From positions 2,480,001 to 2,544,000 of the forward strand of contig CM030709.1 in assembly GCA_017979445.1 (NCBI GenBank): 64,000 bases of DNA, read 5' to 3'. The DNA is from Akebia trifoliata (taxonomy: Eukaryota > Streptophyta > Magnoliopsida > Ranunculales > Lardizabalaceae). Shown one piece after another: positions 45,866 to 57,600 of this stretch (its first letter is position 1; every line of letters starts with the position of its first letter). The notes under the pieces were generated by a model. That model was not told the DNA's origin and searched no databases. It saw nothing but the letters and a program-made list of their open reading frames with translations. The position numbers were made by a program, and so were the translations under genes.

Positions 45866-48592
45866 GGTCCAAAAACTTCTGTTCCACCTCTAGTGGATGT
45901 ACACATCAAAAATCAACATGATTGATTATTTATAACCATTAGACCTCAAACCCTAAACGAAAAAGATAGAACAAAGTCTTTAAATCATCAATCAGACTAT
46001 TTTTGAGATGTAGGTCCACTAAAAGATGGGCTAAAAGTGCATGGGGCTTAACTGGACTGAAAAAGAGAACATTAGAAGTCAAAATTAATTTCATTAGGAC
46101 TTTATACAAAGAATTAGAGTTTATCGATAAATTAGTTTTGGATAAGTTTGAATTAATTGCATGAACTTAAAAAGAATCATGGACTAATCATGTTTAAAGA
46201 TTTGTTTGAATTAAATTATGTTGATTAGGATAAAGTTGGAGATCTTTAAGTTACAATAGGATTTAAATATTTGTTTATAGGTCGGAGCATTGATACCAAT
46301 AGAGAGGATCGTGGGTTTTCATTATGGTCTAAGGTGTCAATGGGTCTATTTCGATTTGGATCCTAAGTTACAACCATGAATCATCATTTTTTTTTTCATT
46401 CTTGTTGATTTCAATTCCAAATCTTAAAAAAAAAAAGTGGAATTGAAATCAAAATTGATAAGAGCTATGGGTATCATGGTTTTAACAATCGTCTGAGGCC
46501 GAGATGACTTGTGCAAATCATCAGTATCGTTCATGATGACACAAGGTCAGAAGATCGAGTTAATCATTTTCCCTCTCTCTTCTTCTTCCTTAATTATTTT
46601 TCTTCCTTATTCCTTTTCTTTCGTTTGTTCTGGTTCATAGATCTGCAAAAACTTTGTCGTCTCGTCCAAGATGATGAGATGACTCGGACGAGTCATCTTG
46701 GTATCATTCATGAATGAAACAAAACTGTTTTTAAGATTGAAAACTGTCAGAAGGAGTTTAATTCCCCAATTAAAAAGAATACACATACGGTCGAAAAGAA
46801 CCAAAAAACACAAGTAAAGAGAGCAAGTATATGAACAAAATGTGTTAACGGGATTCCTCTACATCACTAAGTCATTGGACACATGACCCATTTAATAATC
46901 ATGTTAGATGGGCGATGCTATTATGACCCAAACCCACTTAGGCTTGAACCAAACTAATTAATTTTGTGTTGTGTTTTTGTCATTTTTGCAGATCGTGTTA
47001 AGATTGCCATCCCTACTCATACCTAAGCAAGGACTCACAAAAGGAAACACGACACCAAGACCTTTGAAACACCTTCTCAACCCTCTGCTCTCCCTCTTCA
47101 GTAAAATAATCAAACTCTAATCCTAGATCTCTACTAATAATAATAAAAAATCCAATAAAATCTCATGTTGAAACAAACACAAACACAACCCAACATAATC
47201 CCATTCTCAAGAATACCTGGTTAAAGTTGGCTTGGATCTCTCCTATGAGTTCAAATATTCCCAAAACCCTATGGATGTTAGACACATACACTTCTCTAAT
47301 TTTAAACGAGTTCAAATATTCCCAAAATCCCCTATGGAAAGATTTGCATACTAGTTTGATAAAATTTAAGTAATAAGAAATTAATTTTAGGTGATACTAG
47401 AGGTGTAAAATGCTTGTGGCTAGGAGCCCTACCAACCTTGGAAAACCTGGGTACAAACCTGGCCCAACCCAAAGTCAATGCCTGGTAGGCCAAGGCTTGG
47501 GTTTAAGAATCCTGGCCCTTTATGGTCACTACAAGATAACCTAATTGAAGCCCCCAAGCTTGCTCGAACCTAGGACGAGGCCAATTGGACTTGCGCCAAC
47601 CTTCGACCCCTTCCTCCCAATGGTTCTTTTTTTTTTTTCAAAATAAATAAATAAATAAAATTGTTACGATTGAAATTGTGTAAATTAAATATCACAAGTG
47701 CAAAATTGTAGCGAAGTAATAAAATCCCGAGAGTCTGAGGTTGATTCACAAAGATTGTGTTGAAAAGTAAAAAAACCAAAACATGTGTGAGGTGAAGGAA
47801 GATTTGGCCTACACGATGGAAATATATGATTTTTTTCACACTTACATATGGAGCAAAAATTAAAACATTTAACAAAAAAAAGTATTAAGGAATAGGGGAT
47901 CCACTCAAAAATTTCAATTTTATTTCATTCAACTATTTTGTGGTTAATTTCGAATAAAAATTATCTCTAATCGGGTGATATAACAATTAAACTAAAAAAA
48001 AAAATTCTAAAATATTTTGAAAAATCTAAGATTTTCACGTGTAACACATTCAATTATCACAAAGATTTACAAAGCAAATAGTATAACACTCATCTATAGT
48101 GAATTAAGAAAAAATCTCAACCATTAATATGATAATCATAAACAAAAAAATAAATTTTAAAAAAATTATAGATATGGAATCAAATCAAAATAATTAACTT
48201 ACCTTAGAACATAAAAAAAATATATATGAAAAATAATTCACCATTGTTGATCGAAAATAAAATTAAAATCTTCGAGTTTTGCCCTTAGTCCTGACTAGTA
48301 TTTTAGCCAACAATTTTCATAGAAAAATTCATTAAAATTAAAAATAAATACTCAAGAGAAAATTAGAAAGGGAAAAAGATTGAAGACGAAGAAAAAGTAC
48401 AATAAGAGGTCTAGCAAAAATAAATAATGGTGAGAGAATAAACAAAATAGAAATAAATAATAAAATAAGATTAAGAATATATGAAAGGTGAGAGAATTTA
48501 ACCTTTGAAGGAAAGAGAGATAAAGAAATAGAAATAAAAAAGATTTATAAGAGATGTATGAGATATTTTAGAATAAGACAAAGAGTCGTGCT

Positions 48593-48749
48593 AGAGTAAC
48601 ATTGTGGGGAACATTTCTGACGTGGAAGTGTGTAGGAACTGTAGATGCTTTTCACCGAGATATGATTGGGATCTCAATGAAAATAATATATGGTTCCTAC
48701 ACACTTCTACGTTAGATATGTCCCCCACAATGTTACTTCAACATTATCC
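48593..48749. mobile_element. Mutator-type MITE
   Basis: Left GAGTCGTGCTAGAGTAACAT, right inward GGATAATGTTGAAGTAACAT; both continue TGTGGGG. Arms carry GACGTGGAAGTGTGTAGGAA and core GTAGATGC...AATATATGG. Flanks just outside agree at 7 of 9 (TAAGACAAA / TAATACTAA, the left one overlapping the end by up to one base). Confidence 0.75.
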
Positions 48750-49159
48750 TAATACTAAATAAAAAGATAAAAACTTTGTGTGATATTAAAAGCATGTGTA
48801 GAGATTTTCATTATTTGAAAAGTTTTTTTTTAGCACTTCCTTTAACTTGTTCCATAATGGTTCCTTTACCTTTGTGCACGTTTTTTTTTTCACCAAAAAT
48901 CTATCTTTAGCTTTTTCTCTCATTTTAAACCTCCAACACTAACAAAAATGAAAATTCAATTAATTAGGTAATATTAACCAAATTAACATTAATTAATCAC
49001 TATAAATTGAGGGTAATAATAGTAATTCATGCATTTATAAAAAATTAACTATTCTCAATCGTTCGGGGTCGAGCTGGCATAACCCATAACAAGCTCACCC
49101 GAGCCTGGCTCATGGCCGAGCTTGTATTATGTTTTATTTTTATTGAAATTGAGATATTT

Positions 49160-49312
49160 GGGTCTCTTAGAGCACCTGATTAATCCTTCCCTTCCCCTCA
49201 CATACATCAGGCAATTTCTAGGATAAATCCTTACGAGAGGAGGAGGAGGTATTCGAACTCTAGACTTCAACTTCCTAAGGTGTGGTCTTGGCCCTTTTAC
49301 CAACCTTTGCAA
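49160..49312 (-). repeat. SINE (tRNA-derived)
   Basis: On the minus strand: GGTTGGTAAAAGGGCCAAGA (A-box region), CTAGAGTTCGAATACC (B box), then TTTATCCTAGAAATTGCC and a short purine-rich 3' part. The same 3' words occur at 39195-39330. Confidence 0.6.
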
Positions 49313-49859
49313 TTTGTATTTTTTTCATTTTTAAAATATTTTATGCAATGCTGGCAATGGGTCGGATAATACCCGTATAGACGACTCATCCAACCCGAAT
49401 AAATCAAATATGGACAAGGTTCGTCTACCAGATTAAGAATTTGGATAAAATTACCCGATACATATTTACACAAAAGTTTTGTAAGGTGGGGTATGAATAC
49501 AGGTCATATACTACCCATTTACCCAACAACAAAAGTATAATTTCATATTATGTATATAAATATATGTAAATAATTAGTTTTTTATTATATAATTTTTATT
49601 ATTAAAGTGGAAAAAAAATTCAGACGAGAGGGTAAAAATTTGGGTAACCCAAGAATTGATTAAAAAATTGGGTATGATTGTCCACCAAAAACTTGGGAAA
49701 AAATTTGGATTTGGGTTGTAGACACCTCAAGTTGAACAAGCCTTACTTTAAAAAGGCCCAAAAAGACATTTTTATTAAAAAATCGTCAACGGACCTAAAG
49801 GCCCAAAAGACATTTTTATTAAAAAATCGTCAATGGACCTAAAGGCCCAAATCTTTAAA

Positions 49860-50830
49860 TTTTGACATTTTTGTTCAAATCAAAGGCCCTAAGACTCTCA
49901 ATAGTCCTGTCCCACAATGAGACTTACCTAAATCCTATCATTTTTTCAACTTATCATCATTCTAACCCTCTTCTAAAAGTCTATCAAGACCTTAAACCCA
50001 TCATACCCAAACCCAAATCCTATCTTGACCTCACTTTCACTCAAATTCAATCCCTAACCTAATTAAGTCGAATCCAACCCCTAAGTCTAATAGACCTAAA
50101 CCAATTCTAATGCAATTCAAACTAAACTACTATCCAATCATAAACCCAAGCCTCCCATACTCAAACCCAAAATCATACCCATAACACAACCAATTACCAT
50201 AAAAATCAATGTTCATCAATGAGGAACACATGTCATCATCACAACCCACTTCCTTATATCTATCTACCTAACATTACCATCATTCTCAACAAGTTAATCA
50301 ACTCACACTCGTATCATCACATTCTCCTCAAAACATTCCACAAATTATCTCTATACCCCTCCCTCAACACCCCTTCTCTTTTATCAACTCACCTAACACA
50401 TACCCAATACCTCTTTTGACATTTGTCACCATCTCCTCCACCCTCCCAAAATATCAACAACCACCCCCCTTAGATAATCATTTTTCTAACAAACATTCAC
50501 ATCCCTTAACCCCACCTAACACTCAACCCATATGAGTTGAAAGAATCAACCCACTTGGGTAAAAATAATTCATTTACATTTATATATGTCCCTCTTCTAA
50601 TATCAAATCTCCTACACCTTATCCATAAGTCTTATGTTATTCTTCATTATTTCACATTTTCACCCCTAAAAGTCACCTCAAAATTCTATAAAATCCCTCT
50701 TTCTCACGAATCTCCAAGGCTTGAATCCTCTATCTCAACCTTCATTCTCTCTCACCTCTATCAATCCTTCTACAAAATACTCATAACTCACAACTCACAA
50801 TCCCTATATTAAAATACATTCACTATCATC
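49860..50830. other. Strongly G-poor, C-rich strand-asymmetric block
   Basis: By hand count about a dozen G in the 420 bases 50101-50520, while C is about 30-40 percent in the richest lines. No stop-free frame with sensible protein; the short open frames are compositional artefacts. It may be an untranslated or LTR-internal segment of a retroelement (see 51050-51620). Confidence 0.6.
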
Positions 50831-51049
50831 CTCAAGATCAAATACAAGAATAAGAAGACATATTAGGAAATTAAAAGGAAAAAAATTCAAGAAAAGAAAA
50901 CTCCAAAGGCAAGGTAAAGTAAGGACAAGTGACGTAAAAAAATCCCCCTTTTCTCCCCTTTATTTTCCCTCTTCTATCTCTTCCGCTTCTCTTATTTTAT
51001 TTTCGATTTAGAATAGCCATATGATGTAATTCTAACCCTACCTTACCTC

Positions 51050-51620
51050 CGATAGATCAGACTTTGTTTCGGTTGAAAGTAAAGGGGGTTGAAGCCACTT
51101 TAAAATATAAAATTATACCATATTTAATCCCTAATCACAAGTTGCACACACCAAAAAACTCATTTTAATGCTAAAGGAAGTTAGGCCCTTTCCATTCTAC
51201 GAGAGTGGGCCCATAATCACAAAGCTGACATTTCTCCAAAACTTGTTCTCTAAAGGCAAAACACGGTCGGGTCTCTTCTCTCAATGAGATGACCCTCCTA
51301 ATTTAAACCGACATCAAATGTCCCTTATGTATAAGGGTACAAAACCGTCATTTTCTCAAAAAATTTCCTTTCTTTTTATATTTCCTAAAATGGTCACATT
51401 TTTAGGTTACTAGCTTTTGGTGGAGAGAGAAAAAGAGAGGGGTATCTAACACTTTCCACTTTCTCTAACCAAACTCTTACTTAGATCTTAGGTAGTCCGG
51501 TACATTATTCGTACGAGAGTCAGTCCAAAGAAAAAAAAAATATTTTTCTCAAAATCATATTCTGGGTGCCCATTCACACTATTTTCTTAAAAAAAATGGT
51601 GATGACTCCGACTCCAAATC
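51050..51620 (+). mobile_element. Possible Ty3/gypsy LTR or leader fragment
   Basis: AAAAAAATGGTGATGACTCC at 51591-51610 resembles the ATGGTGGCGACTCC motif found near the LTR/leader of Tat/Ogre-type Ty3 elements, preceded by purine/pyrimidine-rich leader-like DNA. No pol or gag remnants were found. Recognition is from memory of the motif only. Confidence 0.3.
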
Positions 51621-52705
51621 CACGTAAAAGTGATTTTCAGACTCGAAAATCATATATCTGCATGGGTATTATCCTAAAATTCGGGTAAGAAATCAAGTAT
51701 GGGTGTGTGTGTTTCAATTTAGGTATGGAGTCAGTAGAAGTCTTACCTGACACACACCCGACTCATTGCCAACCCTAATTTTAAGATATTTTGATTCTAA
51801 ATTTGTTTTAAAATGTCATTATCAAGGGTTTTGAGGCTAGGAGGAAAGTTGTAATCAAATTAGATTTTCATAATTTTTTGTTTGGAAAGTTTATTATTTC
51901 AAGGAGGCCCTGCTTGGTGTGCCTATGAAATCATGCAAACAATAATAAATGCAGAATATTTCTTCTTTTTGTATTTTGCGGATTTTTCATAACAAGGTCC
52001 ATCTATAAATATCAACAAGTAATCATTTTAAATTTGTAACCCCCACCCCCAATTTGTAGCCTTAATACCTCTAAAATTTATTGTAAAAAAAAAAAAAAAA
52101 AAAAGATCTGTGAAGAGTCAACTTCTTCTTCCCCAAATGATAATCCTAGTCAACCAACCTCTCTCTGTCACTCTCCTTCTTCTCCAAATGATAAAAACCT
52201 CTTCAACTAGATCGTTCATTGTTAAAATTGCACAAAAAAAAAAACCCTATCCCCCTATTTCTCTTCTTCTTTTTTTGCATTTTCAATAGGTGTAAATACC
52301 AAAAACCTTAGATCTAAAGCAATTGATTTTTTTTTCAAGGAATTTTTTTCTATTTTGCTAAAATGGTGTAGTTTTTATAAGTCCATTTTTAAGGGTATAT
52401 GTTACCAATTTTTTAGTAAAATATCTGGTTTGATTTTTTTTAAAAGAAAAATTGATATAAAATAATCATATTTGGATTATTTTTAAAAAAATTATTATTT
52501 ATATGCAAAAAATATTTTTGAGTTTTTTTCTTCATTTCAATACTCAACCAAGCATTAGCGGAGTGTTGCAATAATTTTTAGAAAGTTCTACCAATCAATC
52601 GCATCACAATCGACTACGAAAGTTTTTAATTGAAAAAAATAGGAAATGCAAATGTTTTACATTGTGCGATTTTTCAAAACCAAGCAGGGCCATAAATTTT
52701 ACATT

Positions 52706-53535
52706 GGGTATTTTAGTAAAATCCTCCTACGGAATGGGCGATATTAGGGTCACCCCCCGGCACAAAATGAAAGATGAGATCTACCCACTTGAACTTTCGT
52801 TGACCTAGTCAAACTGTTAATAATGCTTGTTTAGTAAACGTTCTATTGTGTAGATACCCAAAACACTTTCATAGATTTTAATTTATGAGTGCCATTGTTT
52901 TCAATGAAAAAAAACAAAAATAACTTGCACCGCTGGATTAAACTAATCTACACCGTTTGATTTAACCTAAAATTCTAATTCCATCTTATTTAAGAAGATG
53001 AACTTGGGGTTTTCCATCATCTCAGTGCCACTAAGTTAGAGAGTTAGGGTTTTATTTCTTGGACCCATTCCTTTGAAGTTCTACCATCTATGACTTCAAT
53101 TGGTGGGAATCAAGTTAAAGATCTTACATTTCATGCAATGGGTGGAGGTGAGAACTATTACTGAGTTCTTTTTCAACATTTTCGACCTCAAAACTTCATT
53201 TTTTGTGGAAAAAAATTCAAGAAAAAAATATTCAATTTTCATTCCTGCACATAAGGGAGGAAAGGGTAGCACTATACAGATATTTACAATAAGAGGTATT
53301 TACTAATTTCATTTTCTTTATTCCTTTACATTTACATAATTGAGAGCTTTGATTGGCATTGGGTTGAGAACGATGTCATGGGGCTGGGATTGATCAAGGT
53401 GTTTTGTAATTATAACTTAATCTCGCTAATGATTTGACTGGGTCAATGAAAATTCAAAAGGGTAGATCACATCTTATATTTTGTGAGGGTAACCCTAATA
53501 TCACCTTTACGCAAATTGTTTTTACTAAAATACCC
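52706..53535. mobile_element. Non-autonomous element with >100-bp TIRs and gene-like interior
   Basis: Left end GGGTATTTTAGTAAAATCC and right end inward GGGTATTTTAGTAAAAACA. Further in, GATATTAGGGTCACCC / GATATTAGGGTTACCC, GATCTACCC, TTTTCATTGACC-type words pair over more than 100 bp. The interior (about 52980-53300) is less AT-rich and has a 68-codon frame (53100-53306) without recognised domain, preceded by leader-like TTAGGGTTTT. No transposase. Confidence 0.75.
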
Positions 53536-53992
53536 TTCATCTCTTTTGGGTAACTAGTTTTTTTTTTTCCTTTTGGTAAGTACAATCAAATTAGAAATTT
53601 GAAAGTCTATTTAAAGCATTGTAAAAGGTATTTTATTCATTGAAATTATCAAATTTTTATTTTTTTTTAGAGAATTATTCCATCTCCTTTTCTCCTTTGA
53701 TTCAAGGTTGTAGTCTTCCACTCTTCTTCCTTTATCACGCATCGACCATGTCGTTTGGATCTATTCTAGAGATCCAATGTTTAAGATCATCCTAAGGTTA
53801 GGGTTTCATATATTTAAATATCTCACGTTTCAACTCTCAAGATCTTCTTAGGTCAGATTTTTTAAGTGTTTTTTTACTTACTTGGAGTTCATGATCTAGC
53901 TTTTTTCCCCCTTTCATAACTATAGTGTACCCGTTTTGAATGATCTTTTGTTCGTTCTATTTTCTCCAAACCTGATAGTGATCGTTCAGAAT

Positions 53993-54077
53993 CAGGGTTA
54001 GGGTTTTGGAAACCCTAATTTGGCTAGCAATCTTGCCATCTTGAGGTGTAAATTGAGAAAACTAGGGTTAGGGTTTT
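53993..54077 (+). promoter_or_regulatory. Inverted telo-box cluster upstream of the ELM2 gene
   Basis: GGGTTAGGGTTTTGGAAACC then CTAATT (53995-54020) and CTAGGGTTAGGGTTTT (54062-54077), about 570-650 bp before the ATG. Likely promoter or leader sequence; a 5' UTR intron between about 54402 (GGTAAGAT) and 54601 (AACAG) is possible. Confidence 0.4.
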
Positions 54078-54645
54078 ATTATGATTAAGATCTCATAAAA
54101 TTACTGCCTCTTGATCTATCTCAATATTTGTTTCTGGTAGAGTCTTGTTGGAGGCGTAACACACTTTCTTTCCCGTTTTTTTAATTTAATTTTTTTTGGG
54201 TTTAATTTTTAATGAAAAATTCACTTTTCCCGCACTCGTACACAAACAGTTGTAGCAGAAGAAAAAGGCGCGGAAATTTTCAAATAGAAACTCGAGGTTA
54301 GCTGCTTCAATCTTTTGTTCGTCTCTCAGATTTCAAAATTTTGTGAGAATTTTAAATTAGTAGATCGAAGAAACACATGTGCTGGCTTTGGATATTTGGA
54401 AGGTAAGATTCATAATCCTCCATTTGTGGTTCTTGATCTTGGAACGACAGATGCAGGGGAAGATTCGGTTCTGTGAATAATTTGAATTACGTCCTTTAAT
54501 TTGGTCCAACAGTTTACTTTTGGAAATATATGATAAGGGGAGTGAAGATGATGATGATGATGACGGTGGGAGGTTTTTTAATTCAAGTTTTAAATCAAAC
54601 AGATCAAAGTAAGAAAAGCTACTGATTGGATCTTGATCGTGAAAA

Positions 54646-57600
54646 ATGGCAATATTATCGGATGATGAGACGAGTTACTCTTCAGAGGAAACACATAGTA
54701 GTTCTTCTTCGCTTGAAGTAAGCGACTTTACGGATGAAAAATCCAATTCAGGTTCTCCCAAATGCAAGCATGAATCTTTGTCGGATATGTTAATGAGGTT
54801 AAAAATCGCCGCCGTTAATCCCTGCAATCCTAGAAATCCAAAAGCATCATCATGGAATCAGGTTCTCAAAGTGCGGAAGGTTCTATTTCTGAGCCATACT
54901 GAATTACCTTGGGTAAACACTTATTGTCCTTTTTACCTATTAGTTTGATTTTTGGAAAATTTATCTTTCGTAGTCTTTTTCCTCATCCATCTCAACATCC
55001 TCATCTCTGCTATGCTTTATTAACATGATGCTTCTTGACCACCAGCATTCTCCATATGGGCTTAAACCCATAGCTGAGTTGGGTTGACACTTTGCAAAGC
55101 AACTTTGAGGTTGCGGGTTCAAGTCCAGCTTACCCATAAAAAAAAAGGGAAAATAAAAAAATACATTCAACTCCATAAAACATAGTTAGACTTACTACTG
55201 TCTTATAAAATTTTATATTAATTTGCTTCTCGTGTATTTGTCGCATAACACTTCAGAAGTGCATCTCCACTTTAACCATCCAGCTATGATTCTATAAGAA
55301 ACATTCATCGATCTCTCCAGCTTTATGTATAATAGACCTTAGGATAATCCAAGTGGTTATTTTAAGTATTTTTATACCATCAAGTTTTATTGAGCATTCC
55401 CCTTCTTGAATGTTAATACTAAATTTGCATTCCACATACTCAGTCTTGGTTCTACTTATTCTAAAGTTTTTGGACTCCATCATCTCTCTATGATTCTATT
55501 TTTGTGAGGACTCCTACTCTAGTCTCATCAATTAATATTACATCATCCGCAAAAAACATGCACCAAGGTACATGTTTTTGAATATTAGTAGTGTTTTCAT
55601 CTATAACTAGAGCAAAGAAATATTTATTCAAAGCCAATACCTAATATAGACCAATTATAATTGAGAATTCATTCATCTCCTCTTCATTTGCCCTTGCACT
55701 AGTTATAGTCCTCGCATACAAAACTAGTGACAAGGGTTTGCTTCCTATAGTTATGTGTTTGAAACTGGTTGGCCTCTTGATTCAACTAGTTTGTATGTCA
55801 AGAAACTTTCGTGAGATCAAGACATGCAACCATAGGTTATCAAAAAAAAAATTAAGTATAGTCTACGTATACATATGTATCCATTTGGGACTCCCCCTTC
55901 TTTTCCAGTCCCCACCAAATTTAGTTATTTTAGTATATTTTTCATATGTTATTTTTAAATCAATAAATATCATTTGAAGATTCTTCCTTTTTTTTGTTAG
56001 TTTTCTATCATTTTCTAAGTAGAAAAATTACCTCATAAAAAAAATTGGTTCTCTAATATATATATATATATATTTGGAAAATGTTTTATTGCCTGCGTTG
56101 GACATTGGGTCCGACACTGAGTTGACCTGGTAGTGCATAGAGAACCATTGATTTTCTAACTTTTATCTCGAGGAAATAAATCTATGGTTATCTATGCACT
56201 GCCAGGTCAACTCAGTGTTGGGCCCAGTGTCCAACGCAGGCAGTGTAGCACGACTCTTTTCTTTATCTTTACCTATGTTTAATCACTCCTTCCCATAGTT
56301 TCATGGTATGACTCATAAGTTCAATACCTCGATAATTGGTTTAACTTTGAACCATAGTCACAAAATTCATCAAATTTTCAAATAAACTCGTAAAAATGTT
56401 CCTCACCTTTCTTTCTTGAAGTCCCTCGTCTGATAAAAATCTTACTTTCTTAATGCCCCACCTTCTCACCCCATAAAAATATCTCTCCCTTAATGCCCCC
56501 TCATCCCAAAATGCGTAAAGTTGATATCAATGATTCAAACGGCTGAGATGAATCATTCAAATGGTTATACTTAAACTTGTAAGTCTTACGATCAACTTGT
56601 TACAATTTATCAATAAAAAAATTATTTTTTATTATTATGATATATTTTTAAATATACTAAAAATATCATTTTTATGGTCTTCGAAATTTTCCCATTTTTT
56701 TCAAATTTGTCCGAATTAACAAGACTGACTCCTCGTCGAAGAATGGCTAAATCCGAATTTTTTTACTCTGCTTTAGACGTCTCCTTGATTTTTATATAGG
56801 TACCACAATGTTTTTCCTATATTTGTTCAACTTTTTTTTAGTTTTTAATTGGTTATATTTAAAAATATTTAAGTTCAAAATTGTATATAACTATTATAAT
56901 TATATAAATAGCTTAGTTTAAAACTATGAGTATATAAATTTTACTTTAAAATATATACATAATAATAGCATTTAAAAAATATTTATACTATTATAATTTT
57001 AAAATATAGTTTAATTTATTTTTATTTTTTTAAAAGACAAAACCATTAAACAATATGTTGAAACAAGTCTCAATACATGCCTTTATTAATTTCAATCATC
57101 CAATGGACATTATTGACATTACAAATTCAATTCAGAGTTGAGAATTGAGATTTGACTAATTTAGGTTAAAGTGAGGAGTTGCATTACAATAGTATGAGTA
57201 CATCCCAACTAGTTTGCACCCACTTACCTATCTATCATTTGCATAGCTTAATCCAAAATGAAAATATTCTCAATCTAATTATATCTCTAATTGTCCTAAT
57301 TCATCTTCAAGTCCTCCACTTCTCTCGATTGTTCCCAATCCTTCAAGATATCAATGATTCCGTCATCTGGTGACTTTTATATGTAGAGAGAACTCTTCCG
57401 CTTGCACTAAATGCTTACTCGGAAGACTTGAACCCACGACCTCAAAGTTGCCTTGCAATGTGTCAAACCAACTAAGCTATGGGTCTAAGCTCAACTATGT
57501 GGTGCATCTAATGACAATCTAACTGTATCTAAATTAAAATATATACAACATTTATCAAATTTTTATTGTTTAGTCAGTGATAATCTTAACATTTTAATAA

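Larger units (their letters stand above)
49349..51779. mobile_element. Possible hAT-like element split by other repeats (tentative)
   Basis: CTGGCAATGGGTCGG at 49350-49366 is inverted relative to CCGACTCATTGCCAACCC at 51757-51774, and both sides carry 'acccg/cgggt' words typical of GGGTCGGGT-type hAT MITEs. The 1.9 kb between includes a G-poor block and LTR-like sequence that look like a separate insertion. No duplication was found. Confidence 0.4.
38620..53980. other. 15-kb gene-poor interval
   Basis: Repeats only: SINEs (39195, 42031, 44155, 45003, 49160), MITEs (40614, 41371, 42268, 45725, 48593, 52706), microsatellites, decayed hAT-like segments (about 46290-46740, 47400-47600, 49055-49110, 49349-49735 with 51640-51779), and a G-poor block at 49860-50830. 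Between them is AT-rich DNA without recognisable genes. The laccase promoter lies at its left edge; TATAAAGG on the minus strand (38658-38665) is a possible TATA box. Confidence 0.6.

Noticed and set aside
49862..50812. Several plus-strand frames of 60-90 codons
   Set aside because: They arise because the G-poor strand has few TAG and TGA stops; the peptides are Ser/Thr/Leu/His-rich artefacts.
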